Below are positions 18,199 through 27,225 of a stretch of DNA of 64,000 nucleotides, in pieces. The stretch covers positions 1,798,001 through 1,862,000 of the forward strand of contig OZ244854.1 in the NCBI GenBank assembly GCA_965220985.1, written 5' to 3'. A model generated the notes under the pieces. That model searched no databases. It saw only the letters and a list, made by a program, of their open reading frames with translations, and was not told the origin of the DNA. Positions within the stretch are counted from its first letter, which is position 1; each line of letters begins with the position of its first letter. Source of the DNA: JAPPHA01 sp965220985. Lineage in GTDB: Bacteria; Pseudomonadota; Alphaproteobacteria; Rhodobacterales; Rhodobacteraceae. A program made the translations under genes and the position numbers.

Positions 18199-19155
18199 GT
18201 GATTCGGGACAGGGCTCAGCTGAGCGTGCTGTGTGCACTGGGAGCTTCTGTCGCGTTCTCGCTGAACGACGTCTCGATCAAGTGGCTGAGCGGGGATTAT
18301 CCGCTGCACCAGTTGGTGTTGATGAGATCCTCGATCGCGCTCTGCGTCACGCTGTGCGTCCTCGTTCCTCTCGAAGGCGGATACGAACTGCTCAAGACAC
18401 GGCGCCCCTTGCTGCACATCTTGCGAGGTCTGTGCGTCGTGATTGCGAATCTCGCGTTCTTTTCCGGGATCGCGGTCATTCCTCTCGCTGAAGCGACGGC
18501 GATCTTCTTTGTCGCGCCGTTGCTGATAACGGCGTTTTCGGCGGTGTTCCTGAAGGAACCCGTGGGGGTGCGGCGATGGCTGGCTCTGTCGATCGGCTTT
18601 GTCGGCGTCATTGTCATTGTCCGCCCCGGTGGCGTCAGTTTCGAATGGGCGATCTTGCTGCCGGCTCTTGCCGCCGTTGCCTATGCTGCTCTGCACACGC
18701 TGACCAGGAACATGGGGCTGTCGGAACGGGCATCGACCATGGCGTTCTACATCCAGGTGACGTTCATCTGCGTGTGCCTCGCCATGGGACTCGCATTCGG
18801 CGACGGACGCTACGCGGGCTCCGGTCACCCGGCGGTCGAGTTCCTGTTGCGGGCGTGGCGGTTGCCAGATCAGGCCGACTGGCTGATCATCATCGGGACG
18901 GGTCTCTTCAGCGCGGCAGGTGGATACCTGGTGTCGCAGGCGTACCGGATGTCGGCAGCCGGTCTCGTTGCGCCTTTCGAATACACGTCTCTCGTCTTGG
19001 CGGTGCTTTGGGGTTACGTCATCTGGAACGAGTTTCCGGGTGCCTTGTCCATCACGGGCATCCTCCTCATTCTCGGGTCGGGCATTTTCGTGGCAATCAG
19101 GGAGATGCACATCGGCACCCGGCAGAGCGCGAAGTGGTTCCTGAAGCGTAGGTAG
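18199..19155 (+). CDS. EamA-family (DMT superfamily) metabolite transporter
   Basis: A 318-aa integral membrane protein with about ten hydrophobic segments and two EamA repeats. The first covers ALGASVAFSLNDVSIKWLSG to FVGVIVIVRPGG; the second follows to the C-terminus, with FEYTSLVLAVLWGYVIWNEFP near the end. Family members export amino acids or other small metabolites. The GTG start at 18199 has a GGGGAGACAGGG region upstream. It is convergent with the SMP-30 gene 48 bp away. Substrate is unknown. Confidence 0.85.
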   Translation: MIRDRAQLSVLCALGASVAFSLNDVSIKWLSGDYPLHQLVLMRSSIALCVTLCVLVPLEGGYELLKTRRPLLHILRGLCVVIANLAFFSGIAVIPLAEATAIFFVAPLLITAFSAVFLKEPVGVRRWLALSIGFVGVIVIVRPGGVSFEWAILLPALAAVAYAALHTLTRNMGLSERASTMAFYIQVTFICVCLAMGLAFGDGRYAGSGHPAVEFLLRAWRLPDQADWLIIIGTGLFSAAGGYLVSQAYRMSAAGLVAPFEYTSLVLAVLWGYVIWNEFPGALSITGILLILGSGIFVAIREMHIGTRQSAKWFLKRR

Positions 19156-19203
19156 AACCCGGCAAGCGTCAGCCAGGAAGAGATGCCAAGTCGGGTCGGG
19201 TTT

Positions 19204-20103
19204 TCACGGAAACTGGATTCCGGAGCGATTCAGGGTGACGGCATAGACACTGGTCGTGGCCGTGATGAACAACTGATGCTTGGCACGGCCGCCGAAGCAC
19301 ACGTTCGAAACCAGTTCGGGCACAAGGATCTTGCCCAGCAGGCGTCTGTCAGGCGAGACGCAATGCACGCCGTCGCCCGCTGAGGTCCAGACATTGCCAT
19401 CGGTGTCCAGCCTGAACCCGTCGGAACAACCGGGCTCCACGACATGAAACACTTCATGACCGATGACGTTTCCGTCGCGAAGATCGTGCGCGCGAATGTG
19501 GCGATTTGCGGCCGGATCGAACATCTTGCCGGTGTCGGCCACGTAGAGCCGGTTTTCGTCGGGAGACAGCGCCAGCCCATTCGGGCAATCCATGTCGGTG
19601 ATCACCGCAGCGATGTCACCGGTATCCGGATCCACCCGGTACACTTGGCAGGGCAGTTCCTGCTCGGAACGGTATCCTTCGTAGTCCGTCATGATCCCGT
19701 AGTGCGGATCGGTGAACCAGATGGTTCCGTCTCGAGAGACGATCACGTCATTGGGCGAATTGAGGCGTTTTCCGTCAAAGCGATCGGCGATCACCGTGAT
19801 CGAGCCGTCGTGTTCCGTTCTCGTGACGCGACGGGTCCCATGTTCGCACGAGACAAGGCGACCCTGGCGGTCGCGCGTGTGCCCGTTGGAATAGTTCGAT
19901 GGCTCTCGAAACGTGCTGATGCCGGCGCCCGGCGTCCAGCGCATGATGCGGTTGCTCGGGATGTCCGAAAACAGCAGGCAGTTTGCATCGCCGAACCACA
20001 CTGGCCCTTCGACCCAGTCAAACCCGGTCGCCAACTGCTTCACCGGCGCGTTTCCAATCACGTATGTGTCAAAAACCGGATCGAAAGATTCAAAGAACGA
20101 CAT
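19204..20103 (-). CDS. SMP-30/gluconolactonase family sugar lactonase
   Basis: A 299-aa six-bladed beta-propeller lactonase of the SMP-30/LRE family. Typical blocks are EGPVWFGDANCLLFSDIPSN, NGHTRDRQGRLVSCEHGTRR, LNSPNDVIVSRDGTIWFTDP, CPNGLALSPDE and PGCSDGFRLDTDGNVW. They supply the conserved Glu, Asn and Asp metal ligands. It hydrolyses aldonolactones in the cytoplasm. The ATG at 20103 follows AGGTAAGG. It may be cytosolic since no signal peptide is seen. No sugar dehydrogenase is immediately adjacent, so the pathway is open. Confidence 0.88.
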   Translation of the reverse strand: MSFFESFDPVFDTYVIGNAPVKQLATGFDWVEGPVWFGDANCLLFSDIPSNRIMRWTPGAGISTFREPSNYSNGHTRDRQGRLVSCEHGTRRVTRTEHDGSITVIADRFDGKRLNSPNDVIVSRDGTIWFTDPHYGIMTDYEGYRSEQELPCQVYRVDPDTGDIAAVITDMDCPNGLALSPDENRLYVADTGKMFDPAANRHIRAHDLRDGNVIGHEVFHVVEPGCSDGFRLDTDGNVWTSAGDGVHCVSPDRRLLGKILVPELVSNVCFGGRAKHQLFITATTSVYAVTLNRSGIQFP

Positions 20104-20428
20104 TTGCAAACCTTACCTGTTGAACGCGAACGGACGTACTGACGACGAGCATCTCGATCTCGCGAAGTTTGGGTCGGCACCAGATTCCAGCCAACTCGCT
20201 TCCCGCGCGTTCAGGATGAAGCGCGCGCGCCAACTTGGTCAACCCCCGTTCGAGCGCAGCGTCGGTTATGAGCGTCTCGCGTTCCGGAGGCGCAGGCGCG
20301 GTAATCGAAAGCCACGAAATGAGGTGGTCGCTCGATCTCGAATTCGACGAACAGGGCCTCCGAAAGGTGCTGTCCATGGGCACAGTGGCCGTCGCCACCA
20401 CGGCGCAGCCGCGAGCGAGAGACGCGTT
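20104..20428. other. Intergenic region, no gene recognised
   Basis: These 325 bp lie between the lactonase start and the cytochrome b561 gene end (both leftward). Frames up to about 100 aa exist on both strands, but none has a family-like pattern or good ribosome-binding site. The promoter of the lactonase gene should be near 20110-20250. Confidence 0.35.
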
Positions 20429-21166
20429 TCACGCCTCGTGTCCCGGCGTCGATCGCGTGATGCCGAAGCCGATCGGCTTTCGCCGATTCCCCGGCAGGTC
20501 GGGGTCGGTGCCCCAGATCGCCTGGTAGGTGTCGAGCGCGCCGCGGGTCACTTGGAGGTATATGGTTGCGGCGATCAGAACGAGCCACCACAGCGAGATC
20601 GCCAGCCACATCCAGACGGGCGCATTGACATGGCCGAGCCCGAGAACCAGCGCGATGGAACCGCAAATCAATGCCAGGTAGCCAAGTGTCTTGTGGCTGT
20701 ACTCGAAAACCCGACGGCGAAGCGTCATGTCGAAATGATCGCCTCGTTCACTGCCGTCGGGCGCAGGGTATGTCGGCCCACCTTTCGAGCCGCGAAAGAC
20801 ACCGGCAAAAATTTGCAGGAGCATCAGGGTGATCGTGAGCCAGCCGAACACGTGATGGGGTGTGGTCGTCACCCCGAACCGACGGACCTTCACAAAGATC
20901 AAGACCAAACCGATGACGCTGATGACCGCGCCGCTCCACTGCAGAATGAGATGAGCATGCCACCAGGCTCGGTTGTCCAGTTCCTTCGGCCAATCCTGGT
21001 GAGGCATCACCTTGAAGAACCGAGCGATCAGAACGCCGATCGGCAGAAGCACGGCCCAGGCCAGCAGCATGAAACGTCCGTGCCAGCTCTCGAGGACATG
21101 AACCTCGTGCGGCCGCACTGGGTTGATCGGACCAGCCAGCCAGTCCATGATCGGCGATACATCCAT
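20429..21166 (-). CDS. Cytochrome b561-like membrane protein
   Basis: A 245-aa membrane protein with about five or six hydrophobic segments. Conserved histidines suitable for two b-hemes are seen in ESWHGRFMLLAW, WWHAHLILQWSG, TTPHHVFGWLTI and YSHKTLGYLAL. This spacing matches the cytochrome b561/ferric reductase transmembrane domain typical of DOMON-linked and eukaryotic-type b561 proteins, not the short bacterial CybB type. It probably moves electrons across the inner membrane; donor and acceptor are unknown. The ribosome-binding site is weak. The C-terminal 30 residues are hydrophilic. Confidence 0.8.
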   Translation of the reverse strand: MDVSPIMDWLAGPINPVRPHEVHVLESWHGRFMLLAWAVLLPIGVLIARFFKVMPHQDWPKELDNRAWWHAHLILQWSGAVISVIGLVLIFVKVRRFGVTTTPHHVFGWLTITLMLLQIFAGVFRGSKGGPTYPAPDGSERGDHFDMTLRRRVFEYSHKTLGYLALICGSIALVLGLGHVNAPVWMWLAISLWWLVLIAATIYLQVTRGALDTYQAIWGTDPDLPGNRRKPIGFGITRSTPGHEA

Positions 21167-21378
21167 CTTTCAAAGCCGGTTTCCGCTGTTCGAGTCGAAA
21201 CTACGGCGGTGTGGTTGGTCCAGACGGAATGGAATCGCATTGCCGGCCGCGACCATGCAGCACTTGGTTGCATCCTCCACTGTCTTGCGGTTCCCTGGGG
21301 TGTCCAGACTCAAGGCCGAAACTTCTCGCTCGGGGCCGTTGTCCATGGTCGCGGAACTCGTGCTCGGTGGAAGCAAGG

Positions 21379-22116
21379 TTACCCACGGCCGATGAAAGGC
21401 ATGGCAGTCGCCATGACTGTCATGAACTGCACATTGGCTTCCAATGGCAACTCCGCCATGAACAGCACCGAGTTTGCCACGTTCTCAACGCTCATGACGG
21501 GTTCGGGTTTCACCGATCCATCCGCCTGTGGCACGCCACCTGACATCTTCGATGTCATCGCCGACGCCGCATTGCCGATGTCGATCTGCCCGCAAGCAAT
21601 GTTGAATGGTCTGCCATCAAGCGATATCGATCGGGTCAGGCCGGTGATTGCGTGCTTCGAACTCGTGTAAGGTGCGGATCCTGGGCGCGGAACCGATGCC
21701 GAGATGGATCCGTTGTTGATGATCCTTCCTCCTTGCGGATCCTGATCGCGCATCAGGTTGAAAGCCCCCCTCGCGCAGAGAAACGCGCCATAGAGATTGA
21801 CGTCGATCACCATGCGGAAATCCTCGGGCGTGATGTCACCGATTGGGGCGGCCGGAACGTTGTTGCCGGCATTGTTGAACAGCACGTCCAACCGCCCATG
21901 GTCCGAACGAATCCGATCGAAGAGCGCGTCGACCTCGGCCGCATCGGTGACGTCGCTCGCGATCCCTGTGCCTGCGCCCATTTCAGCCACGACATCGTCG
22001 AGCAAGCCTTGCCGTCGCCCTGTGACCACGACGAAGTATCCGTTTGCCGCCAGCTTCAGGGCGCACGCTCTGCCGATTCCCGATCCGCCGCCAGTGACAA
22101 GTGCAATTCGGTTCAT
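21379..22116 (-). CDS. Short-chain dehydrogenase/reductase
   Basis: A 245-aa classical SDR. The NAD(P) motif TGGGSGIG is at residues 8-15, NNAG near 87-90, the catalytic Ser region NGSISAS, and YTSSK carries the catalytic Tyr and Lys. The start at 22116 has an excellent GGAGG 7 nt upstream. It is divergent from the 2-hydroxyacid dehydrogenase gene, sharing a 252-bp intergenic promoter region. The usual C-terminal PG motif reads CGQIDIGNAAS, an atypical variant seen in a subset of the family. Substrate is unknown. Confidence 0.88.
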   Translation of the reverse strand: MNRIALVTGGGSGIGRACALKLAANGYFVVVTGRRQGLLDDVVAEMGAGTGIASDVTDAAEVDALFDRIRSDHGRLDVLFNNAGNNVPAAPIGDITPEDFRMVIDVNLYGAFLCARGAFNLMRDQDPQGGRIINNGSISASVPRPGSAPYTSSKHAITGLTRSISLDGRPFNIACGQIDIGNAASAMTSKMSGGVPQADGSVKPEPVMSVENVANSVLFMAELPLEANVQFMTVMATAMPFIGRG

Positions 22117-22368
22117 TTTGGTCCTCCGGTTTCTTCGTTCCTTTGCCTCGAGCGGTTTCTGCTTGTGAACAGAGCGAGACTGGCGTCAATGGCAGCCATG
22201 CACGCCGTTGCGTCGTACACGCCGCCCGCAACAATTGTGCAGTCTACAAGAACATGCTCGATGTGTTATCTCAAAATCCCCGACGAACGCAGCACATCGC
22301 TTGAGCCTCACCGTCAGAGACCTCATACGCTGTTTTGCCACATTCCGAACCGACAAGCAGGAGCACTC

Positions 22369-23322
22369 GTGATCAAACCCGACATTCTCGCCATCGGTGA
22401 CTACGCCGATTTTGACAGCAACCCGATGAACGCGGCCTTCACGGTATGGCCGATGGTTGAAGGCGACACGCCCGACCACCTCTCCGCCGAGACGCGCAAT
22501 TCAATTCGTGCAATTGCCTTTCGGGGGCATTCCTTCCTCGGCTCTGAGGTCATGGACCGATTCCCCAACCTGGGCATGATCGCGAATCTCGGTGTCGGTT
22601 ATGACACGATCGACGTCGCGCACGCCGTCAGTCGAGGCATTTTGGTGTCCAATACCCCGGATGTCCTCACCGAGGACGTCGCCGACCTGGGCATCGGCAT
22701 GATGATTGCCTTGCTGCGCGACATTCCCGGCGCACAGGCTTGGGCTCGCTCGGGCGAGTGGGCCAGGCACGGCGAATATCCGCTGCAACGCAAGGTGTCG
22801 GGCCGGCGTGCAGGCATTGTCGGACTCGGTCGGATCGGCCGTGCCGTGGCCGAGCGCTTGGCGGGCTTCAACATCGACGTCAGTTACTTTTCGCGCGCTC
22901 CGAAGGACACGCCCGGGTGGACGCACCACGACGATATCGTGGCGATGGCCGCAAAGGTCGACGTGTTGTTCGTCTGCGTCTCGGGCGGACCTGCGACCGC
23001 TGGCATCGTCGGACGGGATGCGCTCGACGCACTTGGTTCTGATGGCTTGCTTGTCAACATTTCGCGTGGCACCACTGTCGATGAATCGGCACTTCTCGAC
23101 GCCTTGGAGAGTCGGTCGATTGCCGGCGCGGCCCTTGACGTGTTTCTGAACGAACCCAACATCGACCTGCGGTTTCTGGCCCTCGATAACGTGCTGCTGC
23201 AACCTCACCAATCGTCCGGAACGATCGAAACCCGCGCACGCATGGGCGAACTCCAGCGCGAGAACCTTGCCGCCTTCTTCGCGGGCAAACCTCTGATCAC
23301 GCCGGTTCCGGAGTGCGCCTGA
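22369..23322 (+). CDS. D-isomer-specific 2-hydroxyacid dehydrogenase
   Basis: A 317-aa NAD(P)-dependent dehydrogenase of the glyoxylate/hydroxypyruvate reductase group. It contains the nucleotide-binding motif GLGRIG (VGLGRIGRAVAERL), the catalytic Arg in NISRGTTVDE, Glu in ALDVFLNEP and His in LQPHQSSGT. The GTG start at 22369 is supported by AGGAG 6 nt upstream; the longer frame in front has no coding character. It reduces 2-oxoacids such as glyoxylate or hydroxypyruvate, with the exact substrate unknown. Divergently paired with the SDR gene. Confidence 0.88.
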   Translation: MIKPDILAIGDYADFDSNPMNAAFTVWPMVEGDTPDHLSAETRNSIRAIAFRGHSFLGSEVMDRFPNLGMIANLGVGYDTIDVAHAVSRGILVSNTPDVLTEDVADLGIGMMIALLRDIPGAQAWARSGEWARHGEYPLQRKVSGRRAGIVGLGRIGRAVAERLAGFNIDVSYFSRAPKDTPGWTHHDDIVAMAAKVDVLFVCVSGGPATAGIVGRDALDALGSDGLLVNISRGTTVDESALLDALESRSIAGAALDVFLNEPNIDLRFLALDNVLLQPHQSSGTIETRARMGELQRENLAAFFAGKPLITPVPECA

Positions 23323-23551
23323 CGAAGTGACGCGACTGGCATTGTTGCGACGTGTTCATGCGCGGGTCGGTCACGGTGTCTGTACGCCTTGCGACTGCAT
23401 GCTGTGCGGTCGAGTCGGTTCGGGTCGTCTGTCGCGGTTGTCTTGGGGGACGGGTGCCGGAAACGGTATCGCGGTCCGTGAAACAAGTGTCCGTGCCCCT
23501 GGGGTCACCCCGCTGACGACCGCGTTTGGGCGCTTGATCAGCCCTTGCAGC

Positions 23552-24571
23552 TCATCCGTCGAAATCCACCTCTTCGACGAGCCTCAGCGAGGCGGGCCTC
23601 AACCGCGCGATCTCGATCAGATCGAGGCCGTCTGGCTCGAATGAACCCCAACTGGAAACCAGATCACTAGCGGCGATGCCGGGAGTGATCGGGTATTCGT
23701 TGTTGATTTCGGCATAGATCTCCTGACCCCTTGAAGAGGCAAGGAACTCCATGAGAAGCAGCGCGTTTTCGCGGTTCGGCGCGGCTTTTGTCATGGCGAC
23801 GCCCGAGAGGTTGACGTGGGTGCCGCCGTCCGAGAATGTCGGGAAGACGATCGTGACGCTGTCGGCCCATGCTTTCTGTTCCTCATCCTTGAGCATCAGG
23901 CCCATGTAATATGTGTTGCCCACGGAGATGTCGCATTCGCCTGCGTGAATCGCCTTGACCTGAGCGCGATCGTTGCCCTGCGGCTTGCGGGCCAAATTGG
24001 CCTTCACCCCCTCGAGCCATTCCCGGGCCGCATCTTCACCATGGTGCGCGATGACTGCCGATGTCAGGGCCAGGTTGTAGGCATGGGTGCCGGACCGGGT
24101 GCAGATTCTTCCTCGCCACTTTTCCGATGCGAGATCCTCGTAGGTCGTGACTTCACCGTCGGCCACCCGGTCACGGGATGCATAGATTACCCGCGCGCGC
24201 CCGGTCAGGCCAAACCAGTGGCCGTCGGGGTCGCGAAACTCCGCAGGTATCGTTTCATTCAGAGTTGCGGAGTCGACCGCACTGGTGACACCGGCCTCGA
24301 CGATTGCATTCAAGCGCGAAATGTCCACGGCCAGGATGAGGTCAGCAGGAGAGCGTCTTCCTTCGGCCAGAAGTCGCTCGATGAGGCCCTGCTTGAGGAA
24401 CACCACATTGACGTCGATTCCGGTTTCGTCCGTGAAGGCATTGAACAGCGGTTCGACGAGTTCGGGTTGTCGGTAGGAGTAGACATTGACCTCCTGTGCC
24501 TGCGACATTGCCGGCAGTGCGAGGGCCGTGAGGGTCGCTGCGACCGTGACAGACTTGAGTTTGCGAATCAT
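23552..24571 (-). CDS. Ferric iron ABC transporter periplasmic binding protein (FbpA/FutA-like)
   Basis: A 339-aa exported binding protein. A signal peptide (MIRKLKSVTVAATLTALALP, then AMSQAQ) is followed by EVNVYSYRQPELVEPLFNAF and TGIDVNVVFLKQGLIERL. The tandem tyrosines in VGNTYYMGL are typical iron ligands of FbpA/FutA proteins. It captures Fe3+ in the periplasm for an ABC importer. The permease and ATPase are not adjacent in this window, so it is either an orphan or its partners are elsewhere. An AAGGGA ribosome-binding site precedes the ATG. Two tandem operator-like palindromes lie 32-86 bp upstream. Confidence 0.88.
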   Translation of the reverse strand: MIRKLKSVTVAATLTALALPAMSQAQEVNVYSYRQPELVEPLFNAFTDETGIDVNVVFLKQGLIERLLAEGRRSPADLILAVDISRLNAIVEAGVTSAVDSATLNETIPAEFRDPDGHWFGLTGRARVIYASRDRVADGEVTTYEDLASEKWRGRICTRSGTHAYNLALTSAVIAHHGEDAAREWLEGVKANLARKPQGNDRAQVKAIHAGECDISVGNTYYMGLMLKDEEQKAWADSVTIVFPTFSDGGTHVNLSGVAMTKAAPNRENALLLMEFLASSRGQEIYAEINNEYPITPGIAASDLVSSWGSFEPDGLDLIEIARLRPASLRLVEEVDFDG

Positions 24572-24602
24572 AAGATGTTCCCTTCGCGCGTTTCACATTA
24601 AT

Positions 24603-24657
24603 ACCTGAGTCCAATGCTCAGGTTTGATTCGTGCATAACCGAGTCTTTTGCTCGGGT
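24603..24657. promoter_or_regulatory. Tandem operator-like palindromes upstream of the iron-binding protein gene
   Basis: Two similar inverted repeats with 7-nt spacers: ACCTGAG-N7-CTCAGGT at 24603-24623 (perfect 7-bp arms) and AACCGAG-N7-CTCGGGT at 24637-24657 (one mismatch). They lie in the presumed promoter of the iron-binding protein gene. Related sequences occur upstream of the bfd-bfr pair. Iron-responsive regulators of alphaproteobacteria (Irr, RirA or IscR types) bind palindromes of about this size; which one applies is not determinable here. Confidence 0.55.
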
Positions 24658-25136
24658 AAAGCGGAAGAGGGATTCTTGCCTGGAGCCGATTCGCGTCAGC
24701 TCTGTCTTCAATCGCTTAATTGGGTCTGTCTTGGCGCCGTCGTGGGCAGACGGCTGCGTGTTCCGGCAAATGGAGTCGCGGACATGGTCTGGTTTCTGGC
24801 AACGCCTTGCGGATGTCGACCTGATCGACTGTTTCAGGTGACGTTGCTCGAAGGCGAAGGGTTCTGACGGTGCGACGCCGGAAGGAGGCGGTGGCATCGT
24901 GGCAGTAGGGCGTCCGATTCGACAGTGGCGCTGGACAGTTCCACATGTGCATTGTCGACCATTCGGAACAAGCACGGCAAAAGGTCAATCAGGTGTCGTC
25001 GGCGGGTACCGAACGGCCCCTGACATTCATCGGTGGTTGGTGCGCTGCCCGTTGCGAACGGCTTGTCTGGCTCAAGACAAGCCTTGCCGGCAATTGACGA
25101 ACGCCACTGTTCGATCGTCCGAAACGGGTAGTCGGG
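24658..25136. other. Intergenic region, no gene recognised
   Basis: About 480 bp between the iron operator sites and the end of bfr. Frames up to 125 aa exist but none shows family features or a supported start. No RNA gene or CRISPR-like repeat was seen. Confidence 0.35.
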
Positions 25137-25622
25137 TCACTCGGCCTCGTCCATTCCCGTCGCGTTCAGCTGTGCGTATCGCTCTTCACCGATACGCTCC
25201 ATGAGATCGAGTTGCGTCTCGAGGAAGTCGATATGCCCTTCCTCGTCGAGCAGGAGTTCCTCGAAAATCGCCATCGTGACGTAGTCACCCACTTTGAAGC
25301 AACACTCGCGCGCCTCCTTGTAAAGAGCCCGCGCGTCGAGTTCCGCCGCGAGATCGCATTCGAGTGTTTCCTTGGGCGTCTGGCCAATTCTGAGGGGATC
25401 GAGCCGCTGCAGGTTGGGATGGCCTTCGAGGAAGATGATTCGCGTGATCAACTTGTCGGCGTGCTGCATTTCCTCAAGGCTCTCGGCCCTGCTCTTGTTG
25501 GCCATCTTGCCAAGACCCCAGTCGTCCTGGAGCCGGTAGTGCAACCAATACTGGTTGACCGCCGTCAGCTCGTGCGTGAGGGCCTTGTTGAGGTATTCAA
25601 CGACCTTTTTGTCACCTTTCAT
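25137..25622 (-). CDS. bfr: Bacterioferritin
   Basis: A 161-aa four-helix iron-storage protein that assembles into a 24-mer, oxidises Fe2+ and stores ferric mineral. The ferroxidase ligands E18, E51 and H54 are present, with the later acidic/His ligands in DARALYKEA and LLLDEEGHIDFLE. Met52 is the expected heme ligand between subunits. Length is normal. It overlaps the upstream bfd gene by 11 bp, so the two are translated together. Iron-dependent control is likely given the operator-like sites upstream of bfd. Confidence 0.95.
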   Translation of the reverse strand: MKGDKKVVEYLNKALTHELTAVNQYWLHYRLQDDWGLGKMANKSRAESLEEMQHADKLITRIIFLEGHPNLQRLDPLRIGQTPKETLECDLAAELDARALYKEARECCFKVGDYVTMAIFEELLLDEEGHIDFLETQLDLMERIGEERYAQLNATGMDEAE

Positions 25623-25857
25623 TTCGGTCTTCCTGACTGCTTGGTGTCTCCGGTCTGATCACCGGGATCCCCAGATTTCGGTTTTGGCGCATGACAATGA
25701 TCAACTGCGACATGCAAACGCCGCATTCGGCGGACTTGCCCAAGGCACGGTAGATCTTGCCGGGCGTGATGACCGAATTCGAATCCGACGCGCGCATCCA
25801 GTTGACCGCCGCATTGATATCGTGGTCCGTGATGTTTTGACAATGACAAACGATCAC
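25612..25857 (-). CDS. bfd: Bacterioferritin-associated ferredoxin
   Basis: An 81-aa BFD-like [2Fe-2S] protein that reduces bacterioferritin heme to release iron. The ligands are visible as C4 and C6 in the N-terminal IVCHC and a CGVC pair about 32 residues later. The start is GTG at 25857, supported by GGGGAGGAGGG directly upstream; it yields the standard VIVCHCQNITDHDI start. The C-terminus (RNLGIPVIRPETPSSQEDRNER) is a polar tail longer than usual. It forms a two-gene operon with bfr. Confidence 0.9.
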   Translation of the reverse strand: MIVCHCQNITDHDINAAVNWMRASDSNSVITPGKIYRALGKSAECGVCMSQLIIVMRQNRNLGIPVIRPETPSSQEDRNER

Positions 25858-26169
25858 GAACCCTCCTCCCCACGTGTTGCGGGTCGAGTTCCGAGAGTGC
25901 GGCAAGCGATGGCTGGTCCGAAGCCGACACTCCGTCTCGTGCCGAGCGGACGCCTGGAATCGCCTGCGTTCCGGTCACGATTGCTTCGAGAAAACAGCAT
26001 CACCCGTTCCCAACGGAACTGACCGACCGACTCGGGTCAGTTATCCCGACTCTTTTACTCTACTTTCGACCGGCGGTCCAAGCCGAATTCGCATCGAGTC
26101 AGCCATTCAGCCTGCAAGTGCCTGCCCGAGTCCCCGTAAAGGAGCACGCATCGGCGCCTCGGATTCGCG
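25858..26169. promoter_or_regulatory. bfd-bfr upstream region with operator-like sites
   Basis: A 312-bp gap. At 26017-26042 an 8-bp inverted repeat (AACTGACC, 10-nt spacer, GGTCAGTT) includes the half-site CTCGGGT also seen upstream of the iron-binding protein gene. At 26044-26064 the sequence TCCCGAC-TCTTTTA-CTCTACT closely parallels AACCGAG-TCTTTTG-CTCGGGT at 24637. The pair may be an iron-regulator binding region. The first hairpin could alternatively terminate the upstream oxidoreductase gene, but it has no T-run. No gene is seen. Confidence 0.45.
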
Positions 26170-27225
26170 CTAATCTGTCGGTATGTCGATCGACGACCGG
26201 GACCCTGATGCCTGTTGAATGGCGTCAACGATCTGAAGGGCACGCAGACCGTCGTGTCCCGTCACGACCGGAGGTTCGTCACCGCAGATGACGGCCGCAA
26301 AATGCCTGATCTGATTGACCAGCGGATCCGAGAATTCCCTCGGCTCCTTGGTTTGCGAAATCGGTGACCACCAGTCGCGGGCTTCAGCGTGCTTCCAGAT
26401 GCCGAGATCCGGCAGCGACAGCGATCCGTGGGATCCTCCGATCAGGTAGCAGCTCTGGGTCGTCGGCGGATAGATCGGATATTCGCTTGACGTCAGTTCC
26501 CAGCTCCAAGGCGAAACGATGCTGTCGGACACTGTCATGGTTCCGACCGCGCCATTGGACATTTGCAGCAAGATTGCCGCGACATCCTCGTTCTCGAATC
26601 CCCGACGAGAAGGAACCGAAACGGCTTGGACGGACGAAACCTCTCCGCAAAGGTACCGGACCAGGTCGATGTCGTGAACGAGGTTGATCGCGACCGGACC
26701 GGCTCCCTTCAGTTTCCGCCATGGCGAGATGTCGAAATACCGGTCGGGTTTGTAGAACCAGCATGTCGCCTGGATTGCGCGGACGTCACCGATCTTGCCC
26801 TCGAGAATGATCCTGCGTGCCGCACTGATCAGCGGATTGAACCTTCGGTGGTGTCCGACGAGAAGGGCAATCTCCGCGCGCTCTGCCGCATCGACAATCT
26901 TCCGCGCCGACTCGACATCCGTCGACAGTGGTTTCTCGATCAGAACAGGGCACCCGGACCGGATGCACGCGATGCCCCCGCTCGCGTGCAATCGGGTCGG
27001 TGCGGAAAGAATGACGCCGTCGGGCATGTCTGTCGCAAGCAATTCGTCGACATCTTGAAACGTCAGTGCGCCTGCATCTTCCGCAAGACGCCTGTGTTCG
27101 GGGTCAGGGTCTGCAACGGCACGGAGCGACACGTTGTCGACCTGTCGAATGGCATCTGCGTGGCGCTGGCCCGCAAGTCCGAAACCGACGATTGCCAGGC
27201 TGATGTGTCTTGGTTTCGATGGCAC
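26170..27225 (-). CDS. Gfo/Idh/MocA family oxidoreductase
   Basis: A 351-aa NAD(P)-dependent dehydrogenase. The Rossmann motif IVGFGLAGQRHADAI lies near the N-terminus, the EKPLS motif carrying the conserved Lys at the usual place, and a C-terminal beta-sheet domain with HDIDLVRYLCGE contains the catalytic His/Asp. It probably oxidises a cyclic polyol or sugar. The GTG start at 27225 has AAGGGAG upstream and gives the family's normal length; an ATG at 27276 is the alternative. It appears monocistronic: a 312-bp gap separates it from bfd. Confidence 0.85.
   Translation of the reverse strand: MPSKPRHISLAIVGFGLAGQRHADAIRQVDNVSLRAVADPDPEHRRLAEDAGALTFQDVDELLATDMPDGVILSAPTRLHASGGIACIRSGCPVLIEKPLSTDVESARKIVDAAERAEIALLVGHHRRFNPLISAARRIILEGKIGDVRAIQATCWFYKPDRYFDISPWRKLKGAGPVAINLVHDIDLVRYLCGEVSSVQAVSVPSRRGFENEDVAAILLQMSNGAVGTMTVSDSIVSPWSWELTSSEYPIYPPTTQSCYLIGGSHGSLSLPDLGIWKHAEARDWWSPISQTKEPREFSDPLVNQIRHFAAVICGDEPPVVTGHDGLRALQIVDAIQQASGSRSSIDIPTD

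Noticed and set aside
19913..21670. A 585-codon plus-strand frame
   Set aside because: It is antisense to the cytochrome b561 and SDR genes, both of which have convincing family motifs and starts on the minus strand.
26017..26042. Rho-independent terminator for the Gfo/Idh/MocA gene
   Set aside because: The inverted repeat has no following T-run in either direction, and its half-site resembles the iron-locus palindromes, so an operator reading is preferred.
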